The notes beneath the pieces are model-generated. The model was not told where the DNA came from. It was given only the letters and a program-made list of their open reading frames with translations, and searched no databases. A stretch of DNA of 64,000 nucleotides, from NCBI GenBank assembly GCA_900316025.1, contig ONBJ01000006.1:1-64000 (forward strand), read 5' to 3'. Position numbers and translations under genes: made by a program. Numbering within the stretch: the stretch's first letter is position 1; each line of letters starts with the position of its first letter. Shown here in pieces: positions 8,700-16,328 of the stretch. Origin of the DNA: an uncultured Eubacteriales bacterium. Lineage in GTDB: Bacteria > Bacillota > Clostridia > Oscillospirales > Acutalibacteraceae.

Positions 8700-8740
8700 T
8701 GTTTCCGTAAATACTATGGGACAGTTATACCATTTTTTTT
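8689..8740 (+). terminator. Terminator-like hairpin overlapping the era promoter
   Basis: AATGGTATAATTG (8689-8701) pairs with CAGTTATACCATT (8722-8734) over 13 bp with one wobble, followed by TTTTTT (8735-8740). Read-through RNA from ybeY-dgkA would form it. RNA started at the era promoter (start expected near 8706) would lack the 5' arm. Confidence 0.75.
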
Positions 8741-8760
8741 ATGAAAGGAAAGAACTGATT

Positions 8761-9684
8761 ATGAAAGAAATAAATACAAATGAAAAATCGGCATTCATAG
8801 CAATAGTGGGGCGACCCAATGTAGGAAAATCATCTCTGCTCAACAGAATGCTTGGTCAGAAGCTTGCAATAGTTTCGAGCAAGCCGCAGACAACAAGAAC
8901 CAGAATTATGGGAGTTCTCACGGAAAATGAGGTACAGCTTGTTTTCATAGATACACCGGGAATACACAAGCCGAAAAACGAGCTTGGCAGATATATGATA
9001 CGTTCTGTAGACGCTTCTGTTTCGGGTGTAGATGCGTGTCTTATGGTAACTGAGGCTTGTGAGGATATTCGTGATACTGAGATAAAGCTTATAGAAAAAT
9101 TCAGGACTATGGATATTCCTGCGGTTCTGGCAATAAACAAGATCGATACGGTGAATGATAAGGCAAAGCTTATGCTTCAGCTTGCACTCTATGGTGAAAT
9201 GATGAATTTTGAAGCTATAGTTCCCGTATCGGCACAAAACGGAAGCGGCATAGAGGAACTTAAGGACGAGCTTAAAAAGCTTTCTCAGGAAGGAGGACAT
9301 CTTTTTGATGAAGATACTCTTACAGACCAGCCGGAAAGGGTTCTGGCTGCCGAAATGATAAGGGAGAAGCTGCTCAGACTGCTTGACAAGGAAATACCTC
9401 ACGGAACGGCAGTTGTTATCGAAAGAATGAAAACAAGAGAAGAAAGCAATATTATAGATATGGACGCAGTTATATACTGTGAGCGTGACAGTCATAAGGG
9501 AATAATCATAGGAAAACAGGGTTCTATGCTGAAAAAGATAGGAACGTTTGCAAGGCAGGATATGGAAAACTTTTTCAACTGCAAGGTTAATCTTAAAATG
9601 TGGGTAAAGGTGAAGGAGGACTGGAGAAACAAGCAGGGACTTCTCAGAAGTTTCGGCTATGATAAAAACGATTTTGAAGATTGA
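8761..9684 (+). CDS. era: GTPase Era
   Basis: A 307-residue essential GTPase that assists 30S subunit assembly. G1 is GRPNVGKSS at residues 17-25, G3 is DTPG, G4 is NKID and G5 is VSAQNG. A C-terminal KH domain follows, with the GKQGSMLKKIG signature. The ATG at 8761 (AAAGGAAAG upstream) starts at the usual place; the longer in-frame stretch upstream spans the promoter and terminator hairpin and is not coding. Confidence 0.97.
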   Translation: MKEINTNEKSAFIAIVGRPNVGKSSLLNRMLGQKLAIVSSKPQTTRTRIMGVLTENEVQLVFIDTPGIHKPKNELGRYMIRSVDASVSGVDACLMVTEACEDIRDTEIKLIEKFRTMDIPAVLAINKIDTVNDKAKLMLQLALYGEMMNFEAIVPVSAQNGSGIEELKDELKKLSQEGGHLFDEDTLTDQPERVLAAEMIREKLLRLLDKEIPHGTAVVIERMKTREESNIIDMDAVIYCERDSHKGIIIGKQGSMLKKIGTFARQDMENFFNCKVNLKMWVKVKEDWRNKQGLLRSFGYDKNDFED

Positions 9685-9707
9685 TATCTGAGGTTATTTA
9701 TACATAA

Positions 9708-9761
9708 TATGCCTCCGTGTCAGCATATATCTTACTATACAGATATTTGTGCGGGGGCATA
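9708..9761 (+). promoter_or_regulatory. Hairpin masking the spoIIP ribosome-binding region
   Basis: The arm TATGCCTCCGTGT (9708-9720) can pair with 9749-9761 over 13 bp, several of them G-T wobbles. The 3' arm contains GCGGGGGC, the only purine-rich sequence at ribosome-site distance from the spoIIP ATG at 9767. There is no T-run after it, so a terminator is unlikely. A translational control role is an inference. Confidence 0.45.
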
Positions 9762-9766
9762 TCAGA

Positions 9767-10882
9767 ATGGGAAATATAAACGGCAATAAAATAATAAATT
9801 TGTTTGCGGCGGCACTTTCTTCGCTGCTTTTTGTAGTAGCTGTTATATGTACAATCGGAAGAATAAATGATGTAAACGGAGGACAGTCGATAAAAATTCT
9901 TGCGTCATCGTTTTCAATGCCTCGTGGAAGAAGTCAGGAAAGCACGGTCACAGAGAAAAGAACGGCAAATTCTCCCGATTCAGCATCAGCCGAAAAAAGC
10001 GGCTATACAAACGAAAAATCCCAAAGCAGTGCAGAAGTATCATATACAGGCTCAGATGAACCGTATGACGATGAATCAAAGTACAGCGGAGATAAACTCC
10101 CAGTCATAGAGCAGCATATAGGAAGCTCGGGATACGGCTACGATAACTTTTCCGTTAAAAATACAACCGACTATACTATTGACTATGAAAAACTTCTTTC
10201 CGCCGATTTAGGCTTTAAAATAAGCTCAGAAAACAAAAGTCCGCAGGTGCTTATATATCATACGCATACTACAGAAGCCTATCTTATAAACGATAACGGA
10301 CATTATTTTACGGATTACCCGTTCAGAAGTGAAAATCCCGAAAAAAGTGTGGTTGCTGTCGGTGACGAGATTGTAAAAGTTCTTGAAAAAAAGGGAATAC
10401 CTACTGTACACGCAACAGAGATACATGACAGAACATATACAGGCTCTTATGACAGAAGCGAACAGACTGTATACAAATATATGGAAAAATATCCTGATAT
10501 AAAGGTTACTCTTGATATACACAGAGATGCAATAGGATACGATGACGAAAGAGGAAAATACAAGCCTGTTTTTACATATAACGGGAAAAAAGCTGCACAG
10601 ATTATGATTATGAGCGGATATGACCCCGATAATGAATACGGATTCGGTCACTGGGAGGAAAATCTTACATTTGCACTCAAGCTTCAGCAGAAAGCCGAAA
10701 CTCTTTATCCCGGTATGACCAGACCTCTTTATTTCGGAGATTTCACCTACAATATGTTCATAAACAACGGCTCTCTGCTTATAGAGGTAGGCACAGAAAG
10801 CAATACACTCTCAGAGGCTAAGTATACAGGTAATATGCTTGGAAATGTTATAGCTCAGGTTCTCAGCGAAAACAAATCCTGA
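9767..10882 (+). CDS. spoIIP: Stage II sporulation protein P (SpoIIP)
   Basis: About 371 residues. An N-terminal membrane anchor (about residues 12-32) is followed by a Ser/Glu-rich linker and the SpoIIP amidase/endopeptidase domain, starting at VLIYHTHTTEAY (zinc-binding His) and including the DIHRDA and EVGTESNT segments. SpoIIP acts with SpoIID and SpoIIM to thin the septal peptidoglycan during forespore engulfment. The start is the ATG at 9767; a GTG six codons upstream (9749) is possible but lies within the upstream hairpin. The gene is about 80 bp after era. Confidence 0.93.
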   Translation: MGNINGNKIINLFAAALSSLLFVVAVICTIGRINDVNGGQSIKILASSFSMPRGRSQESTVTEKRTANSPDSASAEKSGYTNEKSQSSAEVSYTGSDEPYDDESKYSGDKLPVIEQHIGSSGYGYDNFSVKNTTDYTIDYEKLLSADLGFKISSENKSPQVLIYHTHTTEAYLINDNGHYFTDYPFRSENPEKSVVAVGDEIVKVLEKKGIPTVHATEIHDRTYTGSYDRSEQTVYKYMEKYPDIKVTLDIHRDAIGYDDERGKYKPVFTYNGKKAAQIMIMSGYDPDNEYGFGHWEENLTFALKLQQKAETLYPGMTRPLYFGDFTYNMFINNGSLLIEVGTESNTLSEAKYTGNMLGNVIAQVLSENKS

Positions 10883-10941
10883 GTATGCTCATACAGCGAT
10901 TTGCTGCAACTTTAAAAAATTGTAAATTTTATATTATTCCA

Positions 10942-10969
10942 TAGACAAAGAAGAATTTAGGAATATAAT
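10942..10969 (+). promoter_or_regulatory. Possible promoter of the acidic anchored protein
   Basis: TAGACA (10942-10947), a 16-bp spacer and TATAAT (10964-10969) lie about 55 bp before the next gene. The -35 is imperfect. Confidence 0.5.
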
Positions 10970-11024
10970 ATATCCAAAGGAAAAACAAGTATAGTTTTCA
11001 GTTTAGGAATATTGGGGAATTGTA

Positions 11025-11639
11025 ATGAAAAGGAAAGCAGAAATAACTTTTTTATTCTCGTTGGTGTTTATTATTACGATGTGCTGTTCAGCAGCTACGG
11101 TATCTGCTGCACCCGAGGATTACATCAATGGTTTTATAGACGGCATAAGCAGTGCAATAGACGGTTTCAGAGATAATAACAGAGATAATAATGGCTCATC
11201 ATCTTCTTCAGAAATAAGCACTGTCCCTACCGAAGCTCCGACCGTAAGCAGTGAAATATCACCCGATTACGATGATTATGATACGGAAGATTATACGGAC
11301 TATCCTTATTATCTTTTTGAGAATTTCGCCACAGAACCCGAGGACGAAACCGAACCTCCATACGAAGAAGCTTCATCTGAGTACGATGAGGACGAGCCGG
11401 ACGAAAATTATGAATACTCATATGAGCCTCCTACAGAAGAAGAAACGGAAGTGTTATATGAGCCCGAAATTCTTACGGAAACTTATACTGACCCGCCTTT
11501 TCTTGAAAGATTTTCAATAGCCGATACAGGCGAAGGAAATTTGTTTGTAGCACTGGGATTATGGATGTCCATACTGATTGGAATTATAATAGTTACGTCT
11601 GTTGTTATATCAACTCACAGACGCAAAAAAGGAAAGTAA
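11025..11639 (+). CDS. Secreted acidic protein with C-terminal anchor, unknown function
   Basis: A 204-residue protein that I do not recognise by family. It has a signal peptide (residues 1-28, cleavage near VSAA), a very acidic Ser/Thr/Pro/Asp/Glu/Tyr-rich middle (about 50-155) and a C-terminal module of IADTG, a hydrophobic helix (about 175-197) and RRKK. The last part looks like a cell-wall sorting signal, but the motif is not the classic LPxTG and lacks the proline. It may simply be a membrane-anchored spacer protein. It ends about 28 bp before coaBC. Confidence 0.65.
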   Translation: MKRKAEITFLFSLVFIITMCCSAATVSAAPEDYINGFIDGISSAIDGFRDNNRDNNGSSSSSEISTVPTEAPTVSSEISPDYDDYDTEDYTDYPYYLFENFATEPEDETEPPYEEASSEYDEDEPDENYEYSYEPPTEEETEVLYEPEILTETYTDPPFLERFSIADTGEGNLFVALGLWMSILIGIIIVTSVVISTHRRKKGK

Positions 11640-11667
11640 AAGCCAAAAATTAAGGAAGTGTTTATGT

Positions 11668-12867
11668 ATGCTTAATGGAAAAAATGTGCTTGTCTGTGTT
11701 ACGGGCGGAATTGCCGCATATAAAATGCCGAACCTTGTAAGTAAGCTCGTAAAACAAGGCTGTAATGTCAATGTTCTTATGACGAAGAATGCGGAAAATT
11801 TTATAACTGCAAAAACCTTTGAGGCACTCACAAAAAATCCCTGCATAACAGATACATTTGACAAGGTTTATCCTATTGCAATTCATCACATAAGCCTTGC
11901 TGAAAAAGCTGACTATGTTCTCATATCGCCTGCAACCGCAGATGTTATAGGTAAGCTTGCTCACGGAATTGCAGATGATATGATAACCTCAACAATACTT
12001 GCCTGCAAATGTCCTGTTGCTGTAGCTCCGTCAATGAATGCAAATATGTATGAAAACCCTGTTGTGCAAAGAAATATAAATTTGCTGAAAGAGCTGGGTT
12101 ATATCATTATAGAGCCTGCCGAGGGTTATATGGCTTGCGGAAGCACAGGAAAGGGAAAAATGCCTGAGCCTGCACATCTTTACAAATACATTGAAAAAGA
12201 GCTTGCTTTCAGGCACGACTTAAAAGGTCTGAAAGTTCTTGTTACAGCAGGAGCTACTAAAGAAGCAATAGACCCTGTCCGTTTCATATCAAATCATTCT
12301 ACAGGCAAAATGGGATATGCCATAGCAAAAACAGCGATGCTCAGAGGTGCGGATGTTACTCTGATAACAGGAGAAACAGCACTTGATGATATAAGCTTTG
12401 TCAATACAGTAAAGATAAAAAGTGCTGAAGATATGTACGAAAAGGTAACTGAAAATTTTGATGAAGCTGATATTGTTATAAAAGCCGCTGCCGTGGCAGA
12501 CTATACACCTGTAAGTACGGCAGAAAATAAAATAAAAAAGTCCTCAGATTTTTCCGTAATAGAGCTGAAAAAAACAAAGGATATTTTAAAAAGCATAGGA
12601 AGCAGAAAAAAAGCAGGTCAGTTTATATGCGGATTCAGTATGGAAACAGAGAATATGCTTGAAAACTCAGGAAAAAAACTGGAGAGCAAAAACATAGATA
12701 TGATAGTTGCAAATAATCTGAAAACCAAGGGTGCAGGCTTTGCGACAGATACGAACGTAATAACGATAATAACAAAAACATCAGTTGAAGAACTTCCAAT
12801 TATGAGCAAGGAACAGTGTGCGGTAAAAATACTGGACAGGATAATATCGCTGAGAACTAAAGTCTGA
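11668..12867 (+). CDS. coaBC: Bifunctional phosphopantothenoylcysteine decarboxylase / phosphopantothenate-cysteine ligase
   Basis: A 399-residue fusion enzyme of CoA synthesis. The N-terminal flavoprotein CoaC half (about 1-180) has TGGIAAYK, the active-site His region IHHISLA, and the ACGSTGKGKMPEP loop with its catalytic Cys. The C-terminal CoaB half (about 185-399) has VTAGATKEAIDPVR and SNHSTGKMGYA. The length is normal. The ATG at 11668 is chosen because the conserved MLNGKNVLVCVTGG begins there, with AGGAAG about 10 nt upstream. Confidence 0.96.
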   Translation: MLNGKNVLVCVTGGIAAYKMPNLVSKLVKQGCNVNVLMTKNAENFITAKTFEALTKNPCITDTFDKVYPIAIHHISLAEKADYVLISPATADVIGKLAHGIADDMITSTILACKCPVAVAPSMNANMYENPVVQRNINLLKELGYIIIEPAEGYMACGSTGKGKMPEPAHLYKYIEKELAFRHDLKGLKVLVTAGATKEAIDPVRFISNHSTGKMGYAIAKTAMLRGADVTLITGETALDDISFVNTVKIKSAEDMYEKVTENFDEADIVIKAAAVADYTPVSTAENKIKKSSDFSVIELKKTKDILKSIGSRKKAGQFICGFSMETENMLENSGKKLESKNIDMIVANNLKTKGAGFATDTNVITIITKTSVEELPIMSKEQCAVKILDRIISLRTKV

Positions 12868-12885
12868 ATTATTTAAAAAAAACTA

Positions 12886-12914
12886 TTTACAAAAGCGAAA
12901 ATTGATGTTATAAT
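12886..12914 (+). promoter_or_regulatory. Promoter of the sortase-substrate gene
   Basis: TTTACA (12886-12891), a 17-bp spacer and TATAAT (12909-12914), about 105 bp upstream of the start at 13020. This leaves a leader of about 100 nt with no further element that I recognise. Confidence 0.75.
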
Positions 12915-13019
12915 ACCAAAGGATATTTAGTATGGGAATACTGAATAATAATTTATAGCAAAGGTTATTCAACGATTTTATCATTGTAATTTTTGGCTTT
13001 GTGTAGGAGGTATTTAGCG

Positions 13020-13433
13020 ATGAGAAAGTTAGCTGTAGCTTTATTGTCTATTGCATTGATAGCAATAAGCTGTGTGACTGCATTGGCTGCGGAAAGTCCT
13101 GAGTTGCCTACAGAAATATGTACTGAAACCTGCACCAAAGGTTGCAGTAAAGACTGTGACAGACGCTGGGGCTGGGATTGTCGGAACTATCCGAATTACT
13201 ACTATCCGAATTATTCGGGCTATTCGGGCTATTCGGGATATTCAGGATATTCAGTCTATCCGGGATATTCAGGATATTCAGTCTATCCGGGATATCAGCA
13301 GGTAGCTTATGGCGGTGTTATAACTGCATCACCAAAAACCGGAGTTTCGGATTCTGATGCTATATTTGCGGTTTTGGGAGTACTTGCTTGTGGTAGCTTA
13401 GCAGTAGTTGCTAAAAAGAAGATGAGCGAATAA
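13020..13433 (+). CDS. Secreted Tyr/Gly/Ser-repeat protein with SPKTG sorting signal
   Basis: A 137-residue precursor. The signal peptide spans residues 1-24 (cut near ALAA). A Cys-rich stretch follows (six Cys between 34 and 54, pattern CTETCTKGCSKDC), then Tyr-rich tandem repeats (YSG/YPG, about 60-92). The C-terminal sorting signal is SPKTG at 104-108, a hydrophobic helix and KKK. SPKTG is a known target of clostridial class B sortases, and a class B sortase is the next gene. It is therefore probably a small cell-wall-linked surface protein. The start is the ATG at 13020 with AGGAGG upstream. Confidence 0.82.
   Translation: MRKLAVALLSIALIAISCVTALAAESPELPTEICTETCTKGCSKDCDRRWGWDCRNYPNYYYPNYSGYSGYSGYSGYSVYPGYSGYSVYPGYQQVAYGGVITASPKTGVSDSDAIFAVLGVLACGSLAVVAKKKMSE
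13212..13305 (+). repeat. In-frame tandem repeats (9-nt and 27-nt units)
   Basis: A 9-nt unit (TATTCGGGC and variants, coding YSG) is repeated. It then merges into a 27-nt unit coding GYSGYSVYP that is present twice. Such repeats can change copy number by slippage while keeping the frame. Confidence 0.8.
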
Positions 13434-13450
13434 TTTTATGCGAATCGCAG

Positions 13451-13480
13451 AACCACGCTGATTGGAGCGTGGTTTTGTCG
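13451..13480 (+). terminator. Terminator between substrate and sortase genes
   Basis: AACCACGCT (13451-13459) pairs with AGCGTGGTT (13466-13474) around a 6-nt loop, followed by a T-rich run. It would let the substrate be made in excess over the sortase. Confidence 0.75.
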
Positions 13481-13505
13481 TTTAGAGAAAATAAAGGTGA
13501 GTGTT

Positions 13506-14351
13506 ATGGAAGAAAACAGACAGAATATATGGAAGCTCATATTTGTAATAGCCGTCTTTTTGACTATAGCAGGTCTTATAGGCGTATGTATTTATCTTTA
13601 CAATGTGTATACAGGCGGCAACGAGTATGAAGATTTTAAAAATAAGGTCAGGGTTTCATCGTCAGCAACAGAGCAGATTTATACAGGAAATCCCAGTAAT
13701 GAGGATACGCCCGATGCACCTCTTGATAACGTAGCTCCCGACATAGTAAGGGATACGGTAAACGGCGGAATTAATTTTACCGAACTTTGGAAAATAAATC
13801 CTGACCTTTACGCATGGATAAAGATACCGAATACAATGGTGGATTATCCTGTAGCCCAGTATTCGGGAGATGATGATGAATATTATCTGCACCACAATAT
13901 GTACAAGGAGAGTGCTTTTGCAGGCTGCATATATACTGAAAAAGAAAACAAAAAGGATTTTTCAGACCCCAATACCGTGCTTTACGGACATAATATGCAA
14001 AACGGCTCAATGTTCAGAGGATTGCACAGCTTTCAGGATAAGAGCTTTTTTGATGCAAACGACGAAATATACATATATCTTTCTCAAAGAACCCTTACAT
14101 ACAAAATTTTTTCCGCATATGAATATGACGACAGACACCTGCTGAAATCTTTTGATTTCAGCAATAAAGAAGAGTTCAAGAATTATCTTGAATATGCACA
14201 AAATCCCACAGCGTCACTGACATTCAATAAACGTGATGTAGATATAACAACTGATGACAAGATAATAACTTTGAGTACGTGCCTTGGAAGTTCGGGTTCA
14301 TCAAGATATTTGGTACAAGGAGTGTTGATAAAAGATGAACCGGCTGAATAG
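13506..14351 (+). CDS. srtB: Class B sortase
   Basis: A 281-residue membrane-anchored transpeptidase. After an N-terminal membrane helix (about 10-31) and linker comes the sortase fold with H162 (YGHNM), C259 (LSTC) and R267 (SSRYLVQG). The TLSTC and GHNMxNGxMF forms place it in class B. Class B sortases cut after Thr in motifs such as NPQTN or, in clostridia, S/PPxTG. It would join the SPKTG protein encoded just upstream to peptidoglycan. The start is the ATG at 13506 with AAAGGTGA upstream. It overlaps the next gene by 17 bp. Confidence 0.92.
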   Translation: MEENRQNIWKLIFVIAVFLTIAGLIGVCIYLYNVYTGGNEYEDFKNKVRVSSSATEQIYTGNPSNEDTPDAPLDNVAPDIVRDTVNGGINFTELWKINPDLYAWIKIPNTMVDYPVAQYSGDDDEYYLHHNMYKESAFAGCIYTEKENKKDFSDPNTVLYGHNMQNGSMFRGLHSFQDKSFFDANDEIYIYLSQRTLTYKIFSAYEYDDRHLLKSFDFSNKEEFKNYLEYAQNPTASLTFNKRDVDITTDDKIITLSTCLGSSGSSRYLVQGVLIKDEPAE

Positions 14352-16167
14352 TAATGATAATAGCATAGATTCCGAATCGGATATGGATTCTGTTGAAGAT
14401 AGCGTTACGGAAAAGGAAAACGTTGAAGCTTTGGTCGGTGAAGAAATTTCGGAAGAAAATTCGAGTGAAACATCTGCGGAAGCGGAGAAATCAACTGAAA
14501 GCGAACATCATCACCATCACCACCATAGCAGCAGTACAGGTGAGAGTGAAGCTGAAATCAAAAGTGAAGATGAAAGCTCTGTTGGAAGTGATACAGATGA
14601 AAATAAAACAGCCAATGAAAACGAAAACACCATACAAGCCGATACTGAAACCAAAGAAAGTAAAAGTAGTCATCACCATCACCACCACCATCATCATAGC
14701 AATACGGGCGGCAGTGAAAGTGTTACAGACGAAAATAAAACAGCCGATGAAAACAAAAGCACCATACAAGCCAATACTGAAACCAAAGAAAGCAAAAGTC
14801 ATCACCATCATCACCACCACAGCATAAAGGGTGAAAGCGGAAAAAGCAGCAGTCATCACCACAGCAGTAAAAGTACAAGTACAAGCAGCAGCCATCACCA
14901 TAGCAGTAGTAGCAGCAGCGGTAAAAGTGAAAGCGGAAGCGGTCATCATCACCACCATCACCATCACCACAGCAGCAAGGAAAGCGATCATGAGTATGAG
15001 GTAAGCTACGGAAAGTATAATTTTTCAGTAAATCCTGACGATGAAGATGTTCCTGTTGCTAAGTACCGTAAAATTTCAAAAAGAAAACAGGAGCAGGAAA
15101 AAAGAAAAAAGGAACAGGAAAAAGAAAAGAAGAAAAATCCCATAAGTAAAGCATTTATTATGTTTATAAGGGTAAGTATTGCTCTTGTTTCCGTACTTTT
15201 GATAATAGTAATATCACTTATAACTATGATTGTTATGGGAAAGAACAGTCTGCTTGATGATAATAAGAATGTCAAAGTAAGAGTACCTGCCAGTGTAGAA
15301 CTGTTTGACGATTACATAATATACAAAGGGCATAAGTATAAATACAACAATAATGTTACTACAATTCTTTTTTCAGGTATAGACAAAGAAACAAAGGAAC
15401 ATAATGACGAGATTTTCGGAACGGCAGGACAGGCTGACGCAATATTTGTGCTTGCACTGGATACCTCTACAGGAAGCTACAAGCTTATGGCACTGTCGAG
15501 AGATTCAATGGTAGACGTAAACATATGCGATGCGGCAGGAAATTTCAAGGGTACTAAAAAAATGCAGATATGTCTTGCACACGCATACGGTGACGGAGCA
15601 GAAACAAGTAATCTTAATCTTAAGCGTTCAATATCAAGACTGTTTTTCGGAATACCTGTAAACGCATATATGAGCGTTGACCTTGACGTAATTCCGATAC
15701 TTAACGATGATGTGGGCGGAGTTACCGTAAATGTAATAGAGGATTTGACAAACTGGAATCCTTTGTTCAAGAAAGGCGAAACGATAGTTCTTCACGGAAA
15801 TCAGGCTGAAACCTATGTAAGAGCCAGAGATGTAACAGGTGACGAAAATCAGAACAACCTGAGAATGGAGCGACAGAAAGGCTATATAGACGGCTTTGTT
15901 GACAATGCACTGTCACTTACGAGAAGGGATTTTTCAACACCGATTCTGCTGTACAGCGATATTGCGGACTACAGCAGGACGGATATAGATGCAACGAAAA
16001 TAAGCTATCTTGCCAGTGTTTTTCTTCAGAGAGGCTTTTCATCTGAAGAAGACCTTGTAAAAATTCCGGGTAAAACCGTTATGGGCGAAAAGTATGCTGA
16101 ATACCATGTTGATACGGAAGCGTTTTTCGACATAATAATACAGGCATATTACATAAGAATAGACTGA
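14335..16167 (+). CDS. LytR-CpsA-Psr (LCP) protein with His-rich N-terminal domain
   Basis: 610 residues. Residues 1-230 are acidic and Ser-rich with six runs of consecutive histidines (7, 9, 7, 3, 3 and 9) and an internal duplication (the DENKTA...TETKESKS block occurs twice). A charged Lys/Glu coil (about 245-270) and one membrane helix (about 274-298) follow, then the extracellular LCP domain (about 335-560; ILFSGID, QADAIFVLALD, ALSRDS, VNVIEDL, YVRARD with its Arg). LCP enzymes transfer glycopolymers such as teichoic acids to peptidoglycan. The His-rich part should be cytoplasmic and could bind Ni or Zn (inference). It is coupled to the sortase gene. Confidence 0.9.
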   Translation: MNRLNSNDNSIDSESDMDSVEDSVTEKENVEALVGEEISEENSSETSAEAEKSTESEHHHHHHHSSSTGESEAEIKSEDESSVGSDTDENKTANENENTIQADTETKESKSSHHHHHHHHHSNTGGSESVTDENKTADENKSTIQANTETKESKSHHHHHHHSIKGESGKSSSHHHSSKSTSTSSSHHHSSSSSSGKSESGSGHHHHHHHHHSSKESDHEYEVSYGKYNFSVNPDDEDVPVAKYRKISKRKQEQEKRKKEQEKEKKKNPISKAFIMFIRVSIALVSVLLIIVISLITMIVMGKNSLLDDNKNVKVRVPASVELFDDYIIYKGHKYKYNNNVTTILFSGIDKETKEHNDEIFGTAGQADAIFVLALDTSTGSYKLMALSRDSMVDVNICDAAGNFKGTKKMQICLAHAYGDGAETSNLNLKRSISRLFFGIPVNAYMSVDLDVIPILNDDVGGVTVNVIEDLTNWNPLFKKGETIVLHGNQAETYVRARDVTGDENQNNLRMERQKGYIDGFVDNALSLTRRDFSTPILLYSDIADYSRTDIDATKISYLASVFLQRGFSSEEDLVKIPGKTVMGEKYAEYHVDTEAFFDIIIQAYYIRID

Positions 16168-16175
16168 CTGAAACG

Positions 16176-16222
16176 GCGGCAGAACAGCTGAATTTATAAA
16201 TTCTTGTCTGCCGCTTAAATTT
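16176..16222 (+). terminator. Terminator after the LCP gene
   Basis: GCGGCAGA (16176-16183) pairs with TCTGCCGC (16207-16214), enclosing a second inverted repeat GAATTTATAAATTC, and is followed by TTAAATTTTC. Confidence 0.7.
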
Positions 16223-16236
16223 TCGACATATAATCA

Positions 16237-16265
16237 TTGTATTTTTTTATTTTGTGTAGTAAAAT
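16237..16265 (+). promoter_or_regulatory. Promoter of the Thr/Lys-rich lipoprotein gene
   Basis: TTGTAT (16237-16242), a 17-bp spacer and TAAAAT (16260-16265), about 63 bp before the start at 16329. Confidence 0.6.
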
Positions 16266-16328
16266 ACATAGGTATTATGAGTTTTGTATTTATATTTTGA
16301 AGTGAGAAAAAAATTAAGGAGAAAGAAT

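Noticed and set aside
8830..9495. 221-codon open frame antisense to era
   Set aside because: No ribosome site or domain; the sense strand encodes the complete Era GTPase.
14491..14991. Long open frame antisense to the His-rich LCP region
   Set aside because: It is a by-product of CAT/CAC repeats read on the other strand (runs of Met/Val/Ala). The sense strand has an intact LCP gene.
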